Assembly: GCA_964596015.1 (NCBI GenBank)
Contig: CAZQSB010000009.1
Location: 1-64,000, forward strand
Reading direction: 5' to 3'
Source: WJMD01 sp964596015
Lineage (GTDB): Bacteria > Joyebacterota > Joyebacteria > Joyebacterales > Joyebacteraceae
Length of the DNA stretch: 64,000 nt
Numbering within the stretch: the stretch's first letter is position 1; each line of letters begins with the position of its first letter. The position numbers and the translations under genes were made by a program. The notes beneath the pieces are model-generated. The model did not search any database. It had not been told where the DNA came from and saw only the letters and a program-made list of their open reading frames with translations. Below, one piece after another: positions 38,758 through 48,009 of the stretch.

Positions 38758-40509
38758 TCAGCCGATGACCACCCGCTCCTGCGGATAATCGTACAGGACT
38801 CGCTCGCGCCGCTGTCCGATCGCCAGAGCGAGCGTCAGCGGGCCGATGCGCCCCGTCAGCATGATGAGCATGAGAGCGATCTTCGCGGCCGGCGACAGCG
38901 TCGGGGTGATGCCTGTGGAAAGCCCCACGGTGCCGAACGCAGAGACTACCTCAAAGAGAACCTGCGACAAAGTCAAATCCTCTACGATGAGCAGGAAGAA
39001 GGTGCCCCCGCTCACGACGATGATCCCCATGGCGACGACGACGAGCGCCTCGCGAACGACCGGGTCGGGAATGTGGCGCCGAAAGAGCTCGACCCGGCCG
39101 CGGCCCGTGAAGATGGAGCCGATCGAGGCCAGAACGAGCCCCATCGTCGACGTCTTGACGCCGCCCGCGGTCCCGCCAGGCGAGCCGCCGATGAACATGA
39201 GTCCCGCCAGCATGAACAGGGTCGGCAGCGTGAGGGCCGCGGTCGGAGTCGTGTTGAAGCCGGCCGTTCTCGCCGTCACCGAGCCGAAGAATGAGGACAT
39301 GAGCTGCCGTCCCAGCGGCATGCCCGCGAGGACCCCGTGACGCTCGAGCAGGTAGAAGAGGGAGGTCCCGGCGACCAGCAGCGTGGCCGTCGTCAGGACC
39401 ACGAGCTTCGAGTGCAACGAGTACCGCGGACCGATGGCGGCCGTTCCGCTGTAGAGAACGCGTCGCCCGAGCAGGTTCATGATGACCGGGAAGCCGATGC
39501 CGCCGACGATGATGAGCGTGGTCATGACGGCGTTGATGCCCATGTGCCCGGCGTAGCGCTCGAAGCTCGTCGCGTAGAGGGAGAAGCCCGCGTTGCAGAA
39601 AGCGGAGACCGCGTGGAAGATCGAGTGGTGGATCGCTTCCCCTATGGTCGCGAAGTCGGCCCGCGTGGCCATGAACAGCAGGAACGCTCCGGCGCCCTCC
39701 ATCAGGAACGTGATGCCGATCATCACCCGGAGCGTTATGCCGATCCGTCCGACGCTCTCGAACGAGAGCATCCCGCGTAGGACGAGGCTCTCGCGGACGC
39801 CGAGGCCCCGCCGGAGCACGATGGCGAAGAACGCGGTCAGCGTGATGAGCCCGAGGCCGCCGATCTGGATGAGCGTCAGTATGACGCCCTGCCCGAACTG
39901 CGTGAAGAAGCTTCCGGTGTCGACCACGATGAGGCCGGTCACACAGACCGCCGACGTCGCGGAGAAGGCCGCATCGACGAGCTCGATGCGGTTCTCTCCC
40001 GTCGCCCTCGGCGTGAGGAGCAGCACCGTCCCGAAGAAGATGATGACGAGGAACGACAGGATCACCGTTCTCGCGGGATGCAGCCGGTACGAGGCGATCT
40101 TGCGGTTCGCGCGGACCGTCTGCACGATGATCATGGCGATCAGATAGAGCTGGAGGACGATGATGTAGCCCTTGGCGAGCGAAAAGACGCTCCGGGTCTC
40201 GAGGAAGGCCGGAAGGAGGCCCTGTCCCTGAAGGTGCGCCACGACGAGGAACTGGCCGACCACGAGGATCACGATGGCCAGGCCCGGCCAGCGCGAGACG
40301 ACGAAATCGACCTTGTTGCGGGCCATGAAGAACCGGATTACGGCGTCCGCGACGAACGCACTGACGATGGCGATGTCAATGAGATGGAGCACGCGCTCCT
40401 GGGCCGTACCGAGGTAGAAGCCGTACTCGAGGATGAGCGACACGATCGCCAGCGCGGCCACGCCGTACATCGCCCTGGAGAGCCAGAGCAGGAACTTCTC
40501 GCGCGTCAT
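38758..40509 (-). CDS. trkH: TrkH/KtrB potassium transporter with four-helix N-terminal extension
   Basis: A 583-residue membrane protein. The TrkH core from about 145 has four pore loops: SAVCVTGLIV, SAFCNAGFSL, SVTARTAGFN and SAFGTVGLST, with the conserved Gly selectivity residues. The first 145 residues add four hydrophobic helices with acidic and basic residues that are absent from short KtrB proteins; they resemble the start of a voltage-sensor-like bundle, but I cannot confirm gating charges. Heads the potassium operon from the promoter at 40553-40582. Confidence 0.93.
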   Translation of the reverse strand: MTREKFLLWLSRAMYGVAALAIVSLILEYGFYLGTAQERVLHLIDIAIVSAFVADAVIRFFMARNKVDFVVSRWPGLAIVILVVGQFLVVAHLQGQGLLPAFLETRSVFSLAKGYIIVLQLYLIAMIIVQTVRANRKIASYRLHPARTVILSFLVIIFFGTVLLLTPRATGENRIELVDAAFSATSAVCVTGLIVVDTGSFFTQFGQGVILTLIQIGGLGLITLTAFFAIVLRRGLGVRESLVLRGMLSFESVGRIGITLRVMIGITFLMEGAGAFLLFMATRADFATIGEAIHHSIFHAVSAFCNAGFSLYATSFERYAGHMGINAVMTTLIIVGGIGFPVIMNLLGRRVLYSGTAAIGPRYSLHSKLVVLTTATLLVAGTSLFYLLERHGVLAGMPLGRQLMSSFFGSVTARTAGFNTTPTAALTLPTLFMLAGLMFIGGSPGGTAGGVKTSTMGLVLASIGSIFTGRGRVELFRRHIPDPVVREALVVVAMGIIVVSGGTFFLLIVEDLTLSQVLFEVVSAFGTVGLSTGITPTLSPAAKIALMLIMLTGRIGPLTLALAIGQRRERVLYDYPQERVVIG

Positions 40510-40552
40510 GCACGCTCCACGGTTCGCACCTCTGGGGTTCGGGGTCGCGCCG

Positions 40553-40582
40553 AGGATACGGACGCGCGGCGGAGGCTGTCAA
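40553..40582 (-). promoter_or_regulatory. sigma-70 promoter of trkH-trkA-asnS
   Basis: TTGACA at 40582-40577, an 18-base spacer and TATCCT at 40558-40553, about 44 bases before the ATG. Confidence 0.75.
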
Positions 40583-40670
40583 CTCGAATCCCGGCGTTCA
40601 ACCGGCGACGGGATGGGCAGTTCGGAATCATGCGGCGCCGCACTCGCCGGCTGCGGCCCCGCACCGGCCG

Positions 40671-41666
40671 TCACGGGGTGCCCCGTCCAGGGTACGCGAT
40701 ACCGAAACGGCGACGGTAGTACACCCTCGCGCCGAGGGCGACCGCGACCATGAGGACCAGTAGATACGGGGCGGTGAGGCCCGCGGCGAGCGCGTAGGCG
40801 ACGACCGTTCCCTGGCTCGCGAGGATCCTCGCCTGCCTGGTGCCGCGAAGATGGGCGTTCAGGAGAAGCGCGAATCCGACGGCGGCGGCCGCCGCTCCGG
40901 CGGCGTCGCGTCCCAGCAGGCCGAGAGCCGCTGCGCCGGCCATCAGGAGCACAGCCAGGAGGCTCGTGGCGCCCCTCCCCAGCACCACGCCGGTCGTCCG
41001 GAGGCCTTCCGCGCGGTCTCCCTCGACGTCGGGGATCGTCGTCGAAGCGATGAGGCCTGCGACCGCGAGAGCGTAGCCGGCCACGGTCGCCGTCGGGAAC
41101 TCCGCGCCTCCCCCGCCCGCGTACCAGCCGAGCGCGGTCGACACGGCCCCGAAGCCGAGCCCGTTCCACAGGAGGTCGAGCCCCGGGACGGCCTTCGCGC
41201 GAACGCGGGGGGCGGAGTAGGTCACGGCCAGGAAGAGCGCGGCAGCGAGCGACCATCGCGCGGCCGGCGGCAGCCACAGCGCCATGAGGAGAGCGGCCGC
41301 CCAGAGCGCCAGCATGAGGCCCCGTGCCGCCGGCACGGTGATGATGCCGCGCGGCAGCAGGAAGAGCTTGTCGTTTCTCCGGTCGGTCTCGATGTCCGTG
41401 ATCTGATTGAGGATGTATCCGCCGCCGAGCGCGGCCGAGACGGCCGCGAGGGCCAGCCCCGTGCCGGGTGCGGGCAGGAAGGTCACGGCGGCCTCACCGC
41501 TCGCGGCAAGGCTCGCCCCTCTGACGACGAAGACCCACGCCGGCAGGAGCGCCGTGGGTCTCAGCAGGAAGAGATAGTCGACGAACCGCGCCCGCGCGGC
41601 GTCGGCCGGAGGCGTCCCGCCACCGCGCGCTCCTTGTCGTCTATCCGTTGTCGCCTCGTCCGTCAC
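40671..41666 (-). CDS. UbiA-family prenyltransferase, candidate ether-lipid (DGGGP synthase-like) enzyme
   Basis: A 331-residue protein with eight or nine membrane helices. The two UbiA Asp motifs are clear: NQITDIETDRRNDKLFLLPRG near residue 88 and IPDVEGDRAEG near residue 213. The first motif begins N-Q instead of N-D. It lacks features of MenA or UbiA quinone enzymes that I can recognise. With a GGGPS in the same genome, digeranylgeranylglyceryl phosphate synthase activity is one plausible role; transfer to a quinone, heme or sugar acceptor is also possible. The GTG start overlaps the dut gene by 26 bases. Confidence 0.8.
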   Translation of the reverse strand: MTDEATTDRRQGARGGGTPPADAARARFVDYLFLLRPTALLPAWVFVVRGASLAASGEAAVTFLPAPGTGLALAAVSAALGGGYILNQITDIETDRRNDKLFLLPRGIITVPAARGLMLALWAAALLMALWLPPAARWSLAAALFLAVTYSAPRVRAKAVPGLDLLWNGLGFGAVSTALGWYAGGGGAEFPTATVAGYALAVAGLIASTTIPDVEGDRAEGLRTTGVVLGRGATSLLAVLLMAGAAALGLLGRDAAGAAAAAVGFALLLNAHLRGTRQARILASQGTVVAYALAAGLTAPYLLVLMVAVALGARVYYRRRFGIAYPGRGTP

Positions 41667-42114
41667 CGGTGTGTCCGAATCCGCCGTCGCCGCGCTGTGA
41701 GTCGTCGAGGTCGTCGACCTCGTCCCAGCGGCATCGCTCGACGCGCGCCACGACCAGCTGAGCTATCCGGTCGCCGCGCTCGACGCGGAACGGCTCGTCG
41801 CCGAGATTCGCCAGAATGACGCCGACCTCTCCGCGGTAGTCGGCGTCGATGGTGCCGGGGCTGTTCAGGACCGTCACGCCGCTTCTCAGGGCCAGGCCGC
41901 TCCGGGGCCGCACCTGGATCTCGAAGCCCTCCGGCACCGATACGGACAGCCCCGTCGGGACGAGGGTCACGCGCCCGGGTCCGATGACAAGCGGCTCCTC
42001 GACGGCCGCGCGCACGTCCATTCCGGAACAACCGTCCGTCATGTATGCGGGAAGCGGCAGCCCCTGTCCGTGCGGCTGCCGCTTCACCTCGATCCGTAGA
42101 TCGTCGTCAGTCAT
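41641..42114 (-). CDS. dut: dUTP diphosphatase
   Basis: A 157-residue trimeric dUTPase that keeps uracil out of DNA. The five motifs are present: GCSGMDVRA, RPRSGLALRSGVTVLNSPGTID, DYRGEVGVILANLG, RGDRIAQLVV and the C-terminal arm RGDGGFGHTG. It lies 23 bases after pnp at the end of the RNA/translation operon. Confidence 0.96.
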   Translation of the reverse strand: MTDDDLRIEVKRQPHGQGLPLPAYMTDGCSGMDVRAAVEEPLVIGPGRVTLVPTGLSVSVPEGFEIQVRPRSGLALRSGVTVLNSPGTIDADYRGEVGVILANLGDEPFRVERGDRIAQLVVARVERCRWDEVDDLDDSQRGDGGFGHTGDGRGDNG

Positions 42115-42137
42115 GTCGTTACGGTTCGGAGGCGCCG

Positions 42138-44336
42138 CTACCGCTTGTCCCTGCCGCGCGGTCTGCGGCCCCGTCCGCCCTTTCTGTCGGAGGACCGGCC
42201 TTCACGGGACCCGCGGTCTCTCGAGCCGCGCGACCCGTCGTCGGATGAAGACTCGCCGCCCGCCGGCTTGGGCAGAAGGGCCCTGCGGCTCAGGCGGATC
42301 TTCCCGTGGTCCTCGACTCCGATGACCTTGACCTTCACCGTCTCGCCCATCTTCAGGACGTCCTCGACGGAGCCGACGCGGCCGTGCTCGAGTTCAGAGA
42401 TGTGGCACAGCCCGTCGCGGCCCGGCAGGATCTCGATGAAGGCCCCGAAGTCCGTGATGCTCCGGACCACGCCTTCGTACTCCTCGCCGACCTCGGGCTC
42501 CTTCACCATCAGCTCGATGGTCTCTCTGGCCCGCTCGACGCCCGCGGGGTCGGTGCCGGAAACCTTGACGATGCCCTCGTCGTTGATGTCGATCGAGGTG
42601 TTCGTCTCCTCCTGGAGTCCTCTGATCACGCGGCCGCCGGGGCCGATGATCTCACCGATCTTACTCTGCGGGACGCGGACCATGACGATCCGCGGCGCGA
42701 ACTGCGACAGATCAGGACGCGGCGAGGCAAGGGCCTCGTCCATCTTCTGCAGGATGTGCATCCGCGCGGCCTTGGCCTTGTTGAGCGCCTCGCTCAAGAG
42801 ATTCGTCGGAATGGCTCCGATCTTGGAGTCGAGCTGGAAGGCGGTGATGCCGTTCTTCGTCCCGGCGACCTTGAAGTCCATGTCGCCGAGGTGGTCCTCC
42901 AGGCCGAGGATGTCCGTCAGGATGGCGTAGCGCTCGCCCTCCTTGATGAGGCCCATCGCGACGCCCGCGACCGCCGCCTTGACGGGCACGCCGGCGTCCA
43001 TGAGCGCGAGCGAGCCCGAGCAGACCGTCGCCATGCTCGACGAACCGTTCGATTCGAGAACATCGGCCACGAGACGGATCGTGTAGGGGAAGACGTCTTC
43101 CTTCGGGATCACGGGCTCGATGGCCCGTTCGGCCAGCATGCCGTGCCCGATCTCCCGGCGCCCCGGCCCACGAATGGGCTTCACCTCTCCCACGGAGAAC
43201 GGCGGGAAGTTGTAGTGCAGCATGTAGCTCTTCCACGACTCTCCCTCGAGAGCGTCGATCTTCTGCTCATCGCTCGAGGAACCGAGCGTGAGCGCGGAGA
43301 GGACCTGCGTCTCGCCGCGTGTGAAGAGCGCCGAGCCGTGGACCCGCGGCAGCACGCCGGGATCGCACGTGATCTGGCGCACCTCGTCGAGCGAACGCCC
43401 GTCGGCGCGTACTCCGCGCTCGAGCACCGCCTGACGCATGAGACGCTTTTCGATGTCCTTGATGAGCCCGGAGATGAGTTTCTCCGAATCCGGGTAGTCC
43501 TCCGCGAGAGCGGCCTGCGTCTCTTCCTTGATGGCGTCGATCGCGTCGGAGCGTTCCTGCTTGTCGCCGTGCTTGAGGGCCTCACTGACCCTCGCTTCGC
43601 ACATCGACGTGACGCGCTCCTCCAGCCCCTCAGGCATCTCGGGCTCCGGAACCTCGAAACGCTCGACCGGGAACTGCTTCAGGAGCTCATTCTGCAGCTC
43701 GAGCGATCTCTTGATCTCCTCGTGACCGAGCTCCAGGGCCTGCTGCATTCTCTCCTCGCTGACCTCCTCGGCGCCGCCCTCGACCATCACGATGGCCTCG
43801 TCGGTGCCGGCGATCACGAGGTTCAGCGTGCTCTCCTCGAGCTGCGCGAACGTCGGGTTGACCACGAGCTCGTCATCGATGAGACCGATCCGCACGGCGC
43901 CTACCGGTCCGTCGTTCGGCACCGGCGAGAGCGCGAGCGCGACGCTGGAGCCGATGATGCTGATCGTATCGGAGTCGTTCTCGCCGTCGGCCGAGAGCAC
44001 GATGACCTGTATCTGCACCTCGTTCCGCATGTGTGACGGCAGAAGCGATCTGATCGGTCGGTCGATCTGCCTGGCGGAGAGAATCTCCTTTGTCTGGGGC
44101 CGACCCTCCCGCTTGAAGAAGCCGCCGGGGATCTTCCCCGCGGCGTAGAACTTCTCGCGGTAGTCGACGAAGAGCGGCAGCCAGCCGCGGTCGACCGGCT
44201 TATCGGTGTAGGTCACGGCCGCGAGGATCATCGTGTCCCCGTACCGGACCAGAGCTGAGCCTGCCGCCTGTCTGGCGACGCGGCCTGTCTCTATCGTGAG
44301 GGACCTTCCGGCCCACTCCATCTGAACCATCTGCAT
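42138..44336 (-). CDS. pnp: polyribonucleotide nucleotidyltransferase (PNPase)
   Basis: A 732-residue 3'-5' phosphorolytic exonuclease and degradosome core. Two RNase PH domains surround a helical segment; FFKREGRPQTKEILSARQIDRPIRSL and the second-core DALEGESWKSYMLHYNFPPFSVGE are typical. A KH domain (KIGEIIGPGGRVI) and an S1 domain (GVVRSITDFGAFIEILPGRDGL) follow. The tail is Arg/Gly/Ser-rich. ATG at 44336 has GGGAGG upstream and reads M-Q-M-V-Q-M-E-W; a longer open frame upstream overlaps the hairpin after rpsO. Confidence 0.97.
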   Translation of the reverse strand: MQMVQMEWAGRSLTIETGRVARQAAGSALVRYGDTMILAAVTYTDKPVDRGWLPLFVDYREKFYAAGKIPGGFFKREGRPQTKEILSARQIDRPIRSLLPSHMRNEVQIQVIVLSADGENDSDTISIIGSSVALALSPVPNDGPVGAVRIGLIDDELVVNPTFAQLEESTLNLVIAGTDEAIVMVEGGAEEVSEERMQQALELGHEEIKRSLELQNELLKQFPVERFEVPEPEMPEGLEERVTSMCEARVSEALKHGDKQERSDAIDAIKEETQAALAEDYPDSEKLISGLIKDIEKRLMRQAVLERGVRADGRSLDEVRQITCDPGVLPRVHGSALFTRGETQVLSALTLGSSSDEQKIDALEGESWKSYMLHYNFPPFSVGEVKPIRGPGRREIGHGMLAERAIEPVIPKEDVFPYTIRLVADVLESNGSSSMATVCSGSLALMDAGVPVKAAVAGVAMGLIKEGERYAILTDILGLEDHLGDMDFKVAGTKNGITAFQLDSKIGAIPTNLLSEALNKAKAARMHILQKMDEALASPRPDLSQFAPRIVMVRVPQSKIGEIIGPGGRVIRGLQEETNTSIDINDEGIVKVSGTDPAGVERARETIELMVKEPEVGEEYEGVVRSITDFGAFIEILPGRDGLCHISELEHGRVGSVEDVLKMGETVKVKVIGVEDHGKIRLSRRALLPKPAGGESSSDDGSRGSRDRGSREGRSSDRKGGRGRRPRGRDKR

Positions 44337-44386
44337 TCCACATCCTCCCATTACCGCTGTTTCAGTGCTCGGGGCTCCTGAACAAA

Positions 44387-44414
44387 GGCCCTCCCGAACG
44401 CTCGCGGGAGGGCC
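44387..44414 (-). other. rpsO-pnp intercistronic hairpin
   Basis: GGCCCTCCCG and CGGGAGGGCC (10 bp) with an eight-base loop lies 42 bases after rpsO and 50 before pnp. In other bacteria this position carries a terminator or an RNase III site that lets PNPase control its own mRNA; here no T-run follows. Confidence 0.6.
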
Positions 44415-44455
44415 AGCCGTCGGAGTGCGCATGGGACTCGAAGAAGCCCCTGAAG

Positions 44456-44725
44456 CTACCTGCGCAGCCCGAGTTCCTTGATCATCTGCTTGTAGCTGTC
44501 TGCCTTGTGGGTCTTCAGGTAGTTCAGGAGGCGACGCCTCTTGCCTACCATCTTCAGGAGACCGAGCCTCGAGTGATTGTCCTTCTTGTGCTTCTCGAAG
44601 TGCTTCGACAGGGTCTCGATCCGCTCTGTCAGAAGCGCCACCTGAACCTCGGCAGATCCGGTATCACCGGCGTGCGTCTCGAAGCGCTTGACGATCTGCT
44701 GCTTCTTCTCCTTACTGAGCGACAC
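44456..44725 (-). CDS. rpsO: 30S ribosomal protein S15
   Basis: An 89-residue S15, the usual length, which binds 16S rRNA early in 30S assembly. GDTGSAEVQVALLTERI, HKKDNHSRLGLLKMVGKRRRLL and Y-L-K are family hallmarks. The GTG at 44725 gives the family N-terminus S-L-S-K-E-K-K and lies nine bases after GGAGG. An ATG two codons upstream is too near the ribosome site. It has its own internal promoter. Confidence 0.96.
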   Translation of the reverse strand: MSLSKEKKQQIVKRFETHAGDTGSAEVQVALLTERIETLSKHFEKHKKDNHSRLGLLKMVGKRRRLLNYLKTHKADSYKQMIKELGLRR

Positions 44726-44774
44726 GTGCATCTTCCTCCATGATCTCTGCAATCGACCTCAACTGAACAGGGAC

Positions 44775-44803
44775 AACGTAACACAGTGGTGGTGGCCTGT
44801 CAA
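44775..44803 (-). promoter_or_regulatory. internal sigma-70 promoter of rpsO-pnp
   Basis: TTGACA at 44803-44798 overlaps the ribF stop; a 17-base spacer and TACGTT at 44780-44775 follow. It gives rpsO and pnp independent transcription about 43 bases before the GTG. Confidence 0.65.
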
Positions 44804-45756
44804 AAGGAAAACGTCGGTATGTCTTCACCCATCTCTCCGAGGAGCCGCCGGGCCTCGTGGACGTCGGCCGCAATGCCTCGGGCGAGCTCCTCCGCCGAGC
44901 CGAACTCCCGGTCTCCTCTGATTCTCTCGAGAAGCGCCGCCGCGGGCCGCCCCTCGCGCTCAGGCGGGCCTCCGAGGAGGTGGATCTCAGCCCGTCGGGC
45001 TCCTCCGTCCTCGACCGTGGGGCGCCGCCCGACGTAGACCAGGCCGGCGCGCTCCAGAGACCCCGTGCCCCCCACGCGGGCCAGATAGACGCCGTCAGCC
45101 GGCAGGAGCTTGCGGTCGGGGCAGCGGAGATTGAGCGTGGGATAGCCCAGCTCCCTGCCGCGGCCGGCGCCCGGGACCACCTCTCCCACGAGAAGGTACT
45201 CCCTGCCGAGCATTGCGTTGGCCGCCGCGAGGTTCCCGGCGACCAGCTCCTCCCTGATCCGGGAGCTCGAGATCGGGCGTCCCTCACAGGTCACGGGAGG
45301 GACGACGTCGAGCCCGAAGCCGACGCTCTCCCCTATGGCGCTCATCCGGCGGATGTCCCCGCCCCGGCCCGAGCCCATATGGAAGTCGTAGCCGAGCACG
45401 AGATGCGAGCCCGGGCCGACCGACAGGAGACTCAGGAACTCCTGGGCCGACAGCCTCGCGACGCTCTGGGTGAACGCGACCTCGAGGAGCACGTCCACCC
45501 CGGCCGCCTCGATCAGGTTCTCACGCTCCGTCCCCGGCGAGAGGAGTCCGATCGGTCGCCTGCCGCCGACCACATCCAGCGGATGGGGTTCGAAGGTCAC
45601 GACCACCGCCGGCGTGGCGCGCGAGGCCGCGCTCGAAGCAAGCTCCGAGAGGACCGCGCGGTGTCCCCGGTGGACCCCGTCGAAGTTCCCGACGCTCAGA
45701 GTCAGGTCGCTCGTGTCGATGGACCGAAGCTCACTCGGGTCCCGCGTGACTCGCAC
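44800..45756 (-). CDS. ribF: bifunctional riboflavin kinase / FAD synthetase
   Basis: A 318-residue protein that makes FMN and FAD. The N-terminal adenylyltransferase has SVGNFDGVHRGHRAVL, TFEPHPLDVV and SSSRIREEL. The C-terminal kinase has VGEVVPGAGRGRELGYPTLNL and HLLGG near the end. It sits between truB and rpsO, a common order in bacteria. Confidence 0.95.
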   Translation of the reverse strand: MRVTRDPSELRSIDTSDLTLSVGNFDGVHRGHRAVLSELASSAASRATPAVVVTFEPHPLDVVGGRRPIGLLSPGTERENLIEAAGVDVLLEVAFTQSVARLSAQEFLSLLSVGPGSHLVLGYDFHMGSGRGGDIRRMSAIGESVGFGLDVVPPVTCEGRPISSSRIREELVAGNLAAANAMLGREYLLVGEVVPGAGRGRELGYPTLNLRCPDRKLLPADGVYLARVGGTGSLERAGLVYVGRRPTVEDGGARRAEIHLLGGPPEREGRPAAALLERIRGDREFGSAEELARGIAADVHEARRLLGEMGEDIPTFSF

Positions 45757-45777
45757 CTGCCGCTCCGTCTCCTGACT

Positions 45778-46680
45778 TCAGATGGGAGGAACGAACACCT
45801 TCTCCGGACGCACTCTCGCGGCGCCGTTCGCCCGGGCGACCCTCGCGACCGCCAGCAGCGTCTCGCCGTCCTCCGTCAGCAGCACACGCTCCGTGGTGGC
45901 CTTCGTTCGCTGCTCCTCTCCCAGCTCCGCGCTGCCCCCGTCCATCGTGCTCTCGGCCTGCGACTCGTCGAGAAGAACGATGTCCATGTCGGGAAGCGCG
46001 TCGACAGGTCGGATTCCCAGCTCCTCCCAGCCGCTTCCCGCCTTCACGATGCTCGCAAGCGGAACCGCGAGGTCGAGTCCGAACGGTCCGACCCTGGTTC
46101 TCACGAGCATCGAGAGGTGAGCCCCACAGCCGAGCCTGTCGCCGAGGTCCGCCGCGATGGTCCGGACGTAGGTGCCCTTCGAGCAGTCCAGGATGAAGTC
46201 GACGTACGGAGGTTCGTATCCGGTGATCCTGAGTTCGTGCACCGAGACGGGCCGCGCCTCCCTCTCGATCTCGACGCCCTTTCTGGCCAGTTCATAGAGG
46301 GGGGTGCCGTCTCTCTTGATCGCGGAGACCATTGGAGGGACCTGCATGATGTCGCCGACGAACCCGGCGGCTGCGCGCTCGATGTCCTCTCGAGTCACGC
46401 CTGAGGCGTCCTTCCGCTCGATGACCTCACCCTCGGAGTCCTGCGTGTCGGTTGCGACCCCGAGCGTCATCCGTCCGCGGTACGACTTGTCGCGTTCCAT
46501 CAGATAGGCGGACAGCCGCGTGGCCCTGCCGACCAGCACGAGCAGCACTCCGCTCGCGCGCGGGTCGAGGGTGCCGGCATGGCCTACGCGTCGGATCCCC
46601 GTCGCGCGACGGACGCGAGCCACGACGTCGTGCGAGGTGGGACCCTCAGGCTTGTCGACGACGAGAAGCCGATCGCTCAC
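45778..46680 (-). CDS. truB: tRNA pseudouridine(55) synthase
   Basis: A 300-residue enzyme that makes pseudouridine 55 in the T-loop. The catalytic Asp is in GHAGTLDPRASGVL; VVDKPEGPTSHDVV starts the fold, and CSKGTYVRTIAADLG and VPPMVSAIK are typical. GTG at 46680 overlaps the nrnA stop. Confidence 0.96.
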   Translation of the reverse strand: MSDRLLVVDKPEGPTSHDVVARVRRATGIRRVGHAGTLDPRASGVLLVLVGRATRLSAYLMERDKSYRGRMTLGVATDTQDSEGEVIERKDASGVTREDIERAAAGFVGDIMQVPPMVSAIKRDGTPLYELARKGVEIEREARPVSVHELRITGYEPPYVDFILDCSKGTYVRTIAADLGDRLGCGAHLSMLVRTRVGPFGLDLAVPLASIVKAGSGWEELGIRPVDALPDMDIVLLDESQAESTMDGGSAELGEEQRTKATTERVLLTEDGETLLAVARVARANGAARVRPEKVFVPPI

Positions 46681-47633
46681 GGGAGGAGACCTCCCAGGGC
46701 ATCGAGGACCCGAGCCCGGGCCTCTTCGAGAGTGCCCTCGACGAGCGCTCCGGACGCGGCCCGATGTCCACCCCCGCCGAGCCTCCTCGCGAGCGCGTTC
46801 ACATCCACGGCGCCGCGGGACCGCATGCTCAGTCGGACGCTCCCGTCCTCCTCCCTCAGGAGAACCGACACCTCGACGCCCTTGATGAGACGGCCGTACG
46901 AGGCCAGGCCCTCGATCTCCTCGCCCGTCGCGCCGGTCTCCGCCCTCATCTCGTTGGTCAGCGCGAGGAACGCAACGCGGCCATCGAGCTCGGTCTCGAC
47001 CGACGAGAGCACCAGTCCGAGGAGACGAAGACGTCCGACGGGTTGCGCGCCGTAGATCCTGTTCGCGAGACCCGCCGGGTCAGCCCCGAGCGACACGAGG
47101 TCGGCCGCCGCGCGCAGCGTGCGTTCATCGGTGTTCGAGAAGCGGAACCCGCCCGTGTCGGTCATGAGACCGACGTACAGGAGCGACGCCACGTCGGCGT
47201 CGATCGGCTGCTCGGCATCCCGGATGAGCTCATAGACGAGAAGCGCGGCGGAGGAAGCGTCCGTATCCACGAGATTCGCGTCGCCGAACCGCGAATTGTC
47301 GGGGTGATGGTCTATGACCACGACCCGCTGCGCACGGTCGAGAGCGTCTCCGAGGCCGGCCACACGGTCCGGTGCGGGAGTGTCGACAACGACGATCGTC
47401 GTGTCGGAAAGGTCGTCCGGGAATGAGTCCAGAACATCATCCGCCCCGGGCAGTGCCGAGTACGGCTCCGGGACCGCGTTGGGGAACACGGCCGCGGCAT
47501 GGGCGCCGCGCGTCTCGAGCCAGCGGACGAGCGCGAGCATCGAGCCGACCGAGTCTCCGTCCGGCCGCTCGTGGCCGGCGACGATGTAACGCCCGTCAGT
47601 CCTGATCGCCGCCCGAATCTCTGTCCTCGTCAT
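46677..47633 (-). CDS. nrnA: NrnA-type DHH phosphoesterase (nanoRNase / pAp phosphatase)
   Basis: A 318-residue protein with DHH-family motifs GHERPDGDSVGS, VVDTPAP, IDHHPDN and TDTGGFRFSNT, and a C-terminal DHHA1 motif GGGGHRAASG. It degrades very short RNAs and adenosine 3',5'-bisphosphate. ATG at 47633 is used; it overlaps the rbfA 3' end by 38 bases. A second ATG at 47654 is possible. Its place between rbfA and truB is common. Confidence 0.93.
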   Translation of the reverse strand: MTRTEIRAAIRTDGRYIVAGHERPDGDSVGSMLALVRWLETRGAHAAAVFPNAVPEPYSALPGADDVLDSFPDDLSDTTIVVVDTPAPDRVAGLGDALDRAQRVVVIDHHPDNSRFGDANLVDTDASSAALLVYELIRDAEQPIDADVASLLYVGLMTDTGGFRFSNTDERTLRAAADLVSLGADPAGLANRIYGAQPVGRLRLLGLVLSSVETELDGRVAFLALTNEMRAETGATGEEIEGLASYGRLIKGVEVSVLLREEDGSVRLSMRSRGAVDVNALARRLGGGGHRAASGALVEGTLEEARARVLDALGGLLP

Positions 47634-47988
47634 GCTCAGGCTCTTCCTCGTCATGGATCCGCTGGATGACCTCGGAGATCCGGAGGTAGTTCTCCGCGGA
47701 CTCATCCAGCACGAACCGGATCCGCGGCACGAGTCGAAGGTGCACGCTCTCCGCCAGGCGCCCGCGGATGAACCTGCCGGCGTGGTGGAGGAGCCTGAGC
47801 GAACGTTCCTTCTGCTCGTCGTCTCCCAGAACGCTGACGAACGCCTTCGCGTAACGGAGATCGTCGGAGAGCTCCACGCCCGTGACCGTCACCATCCCGA
47901 TGCGCGGGTCGTTGACCTCCTGGTCTATGATCCTGCTGAGCTCCCGGCGGATCTGCTCGCAGAGTCTGAGGATTCTCGTCGATACCAT
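47596..47988 (-). CDS. rbfA: ribosome-binding factor A
   Basis: A 130-residue KH-like 30S maturation factor. It contains QIRRELSRIIDQEVNDPRIG, YAKAFVSVLG, LRLVPRIRFVLDES and the usual acidic C-terminus. It binds late 30S precursors. Lies 21 bases downstream of the DUF503 gene. Confidence 0.95.
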   Translation of the reverse strand: MVSTRILRLCEQIRRELSRIIDQEVNDPRIGMVTVTGVELSDDLRYAKAFVSVLGDDEQKERSLRLLHHAGRFIRGRLAESVHLRLVPRIRFVLDESAENYLRISEVIQRIHDEEEPEHDEDRDSGGDQD

Positions 47989-48009
47989 GACGTCCTCCTC
48001 CCGCGTCCT

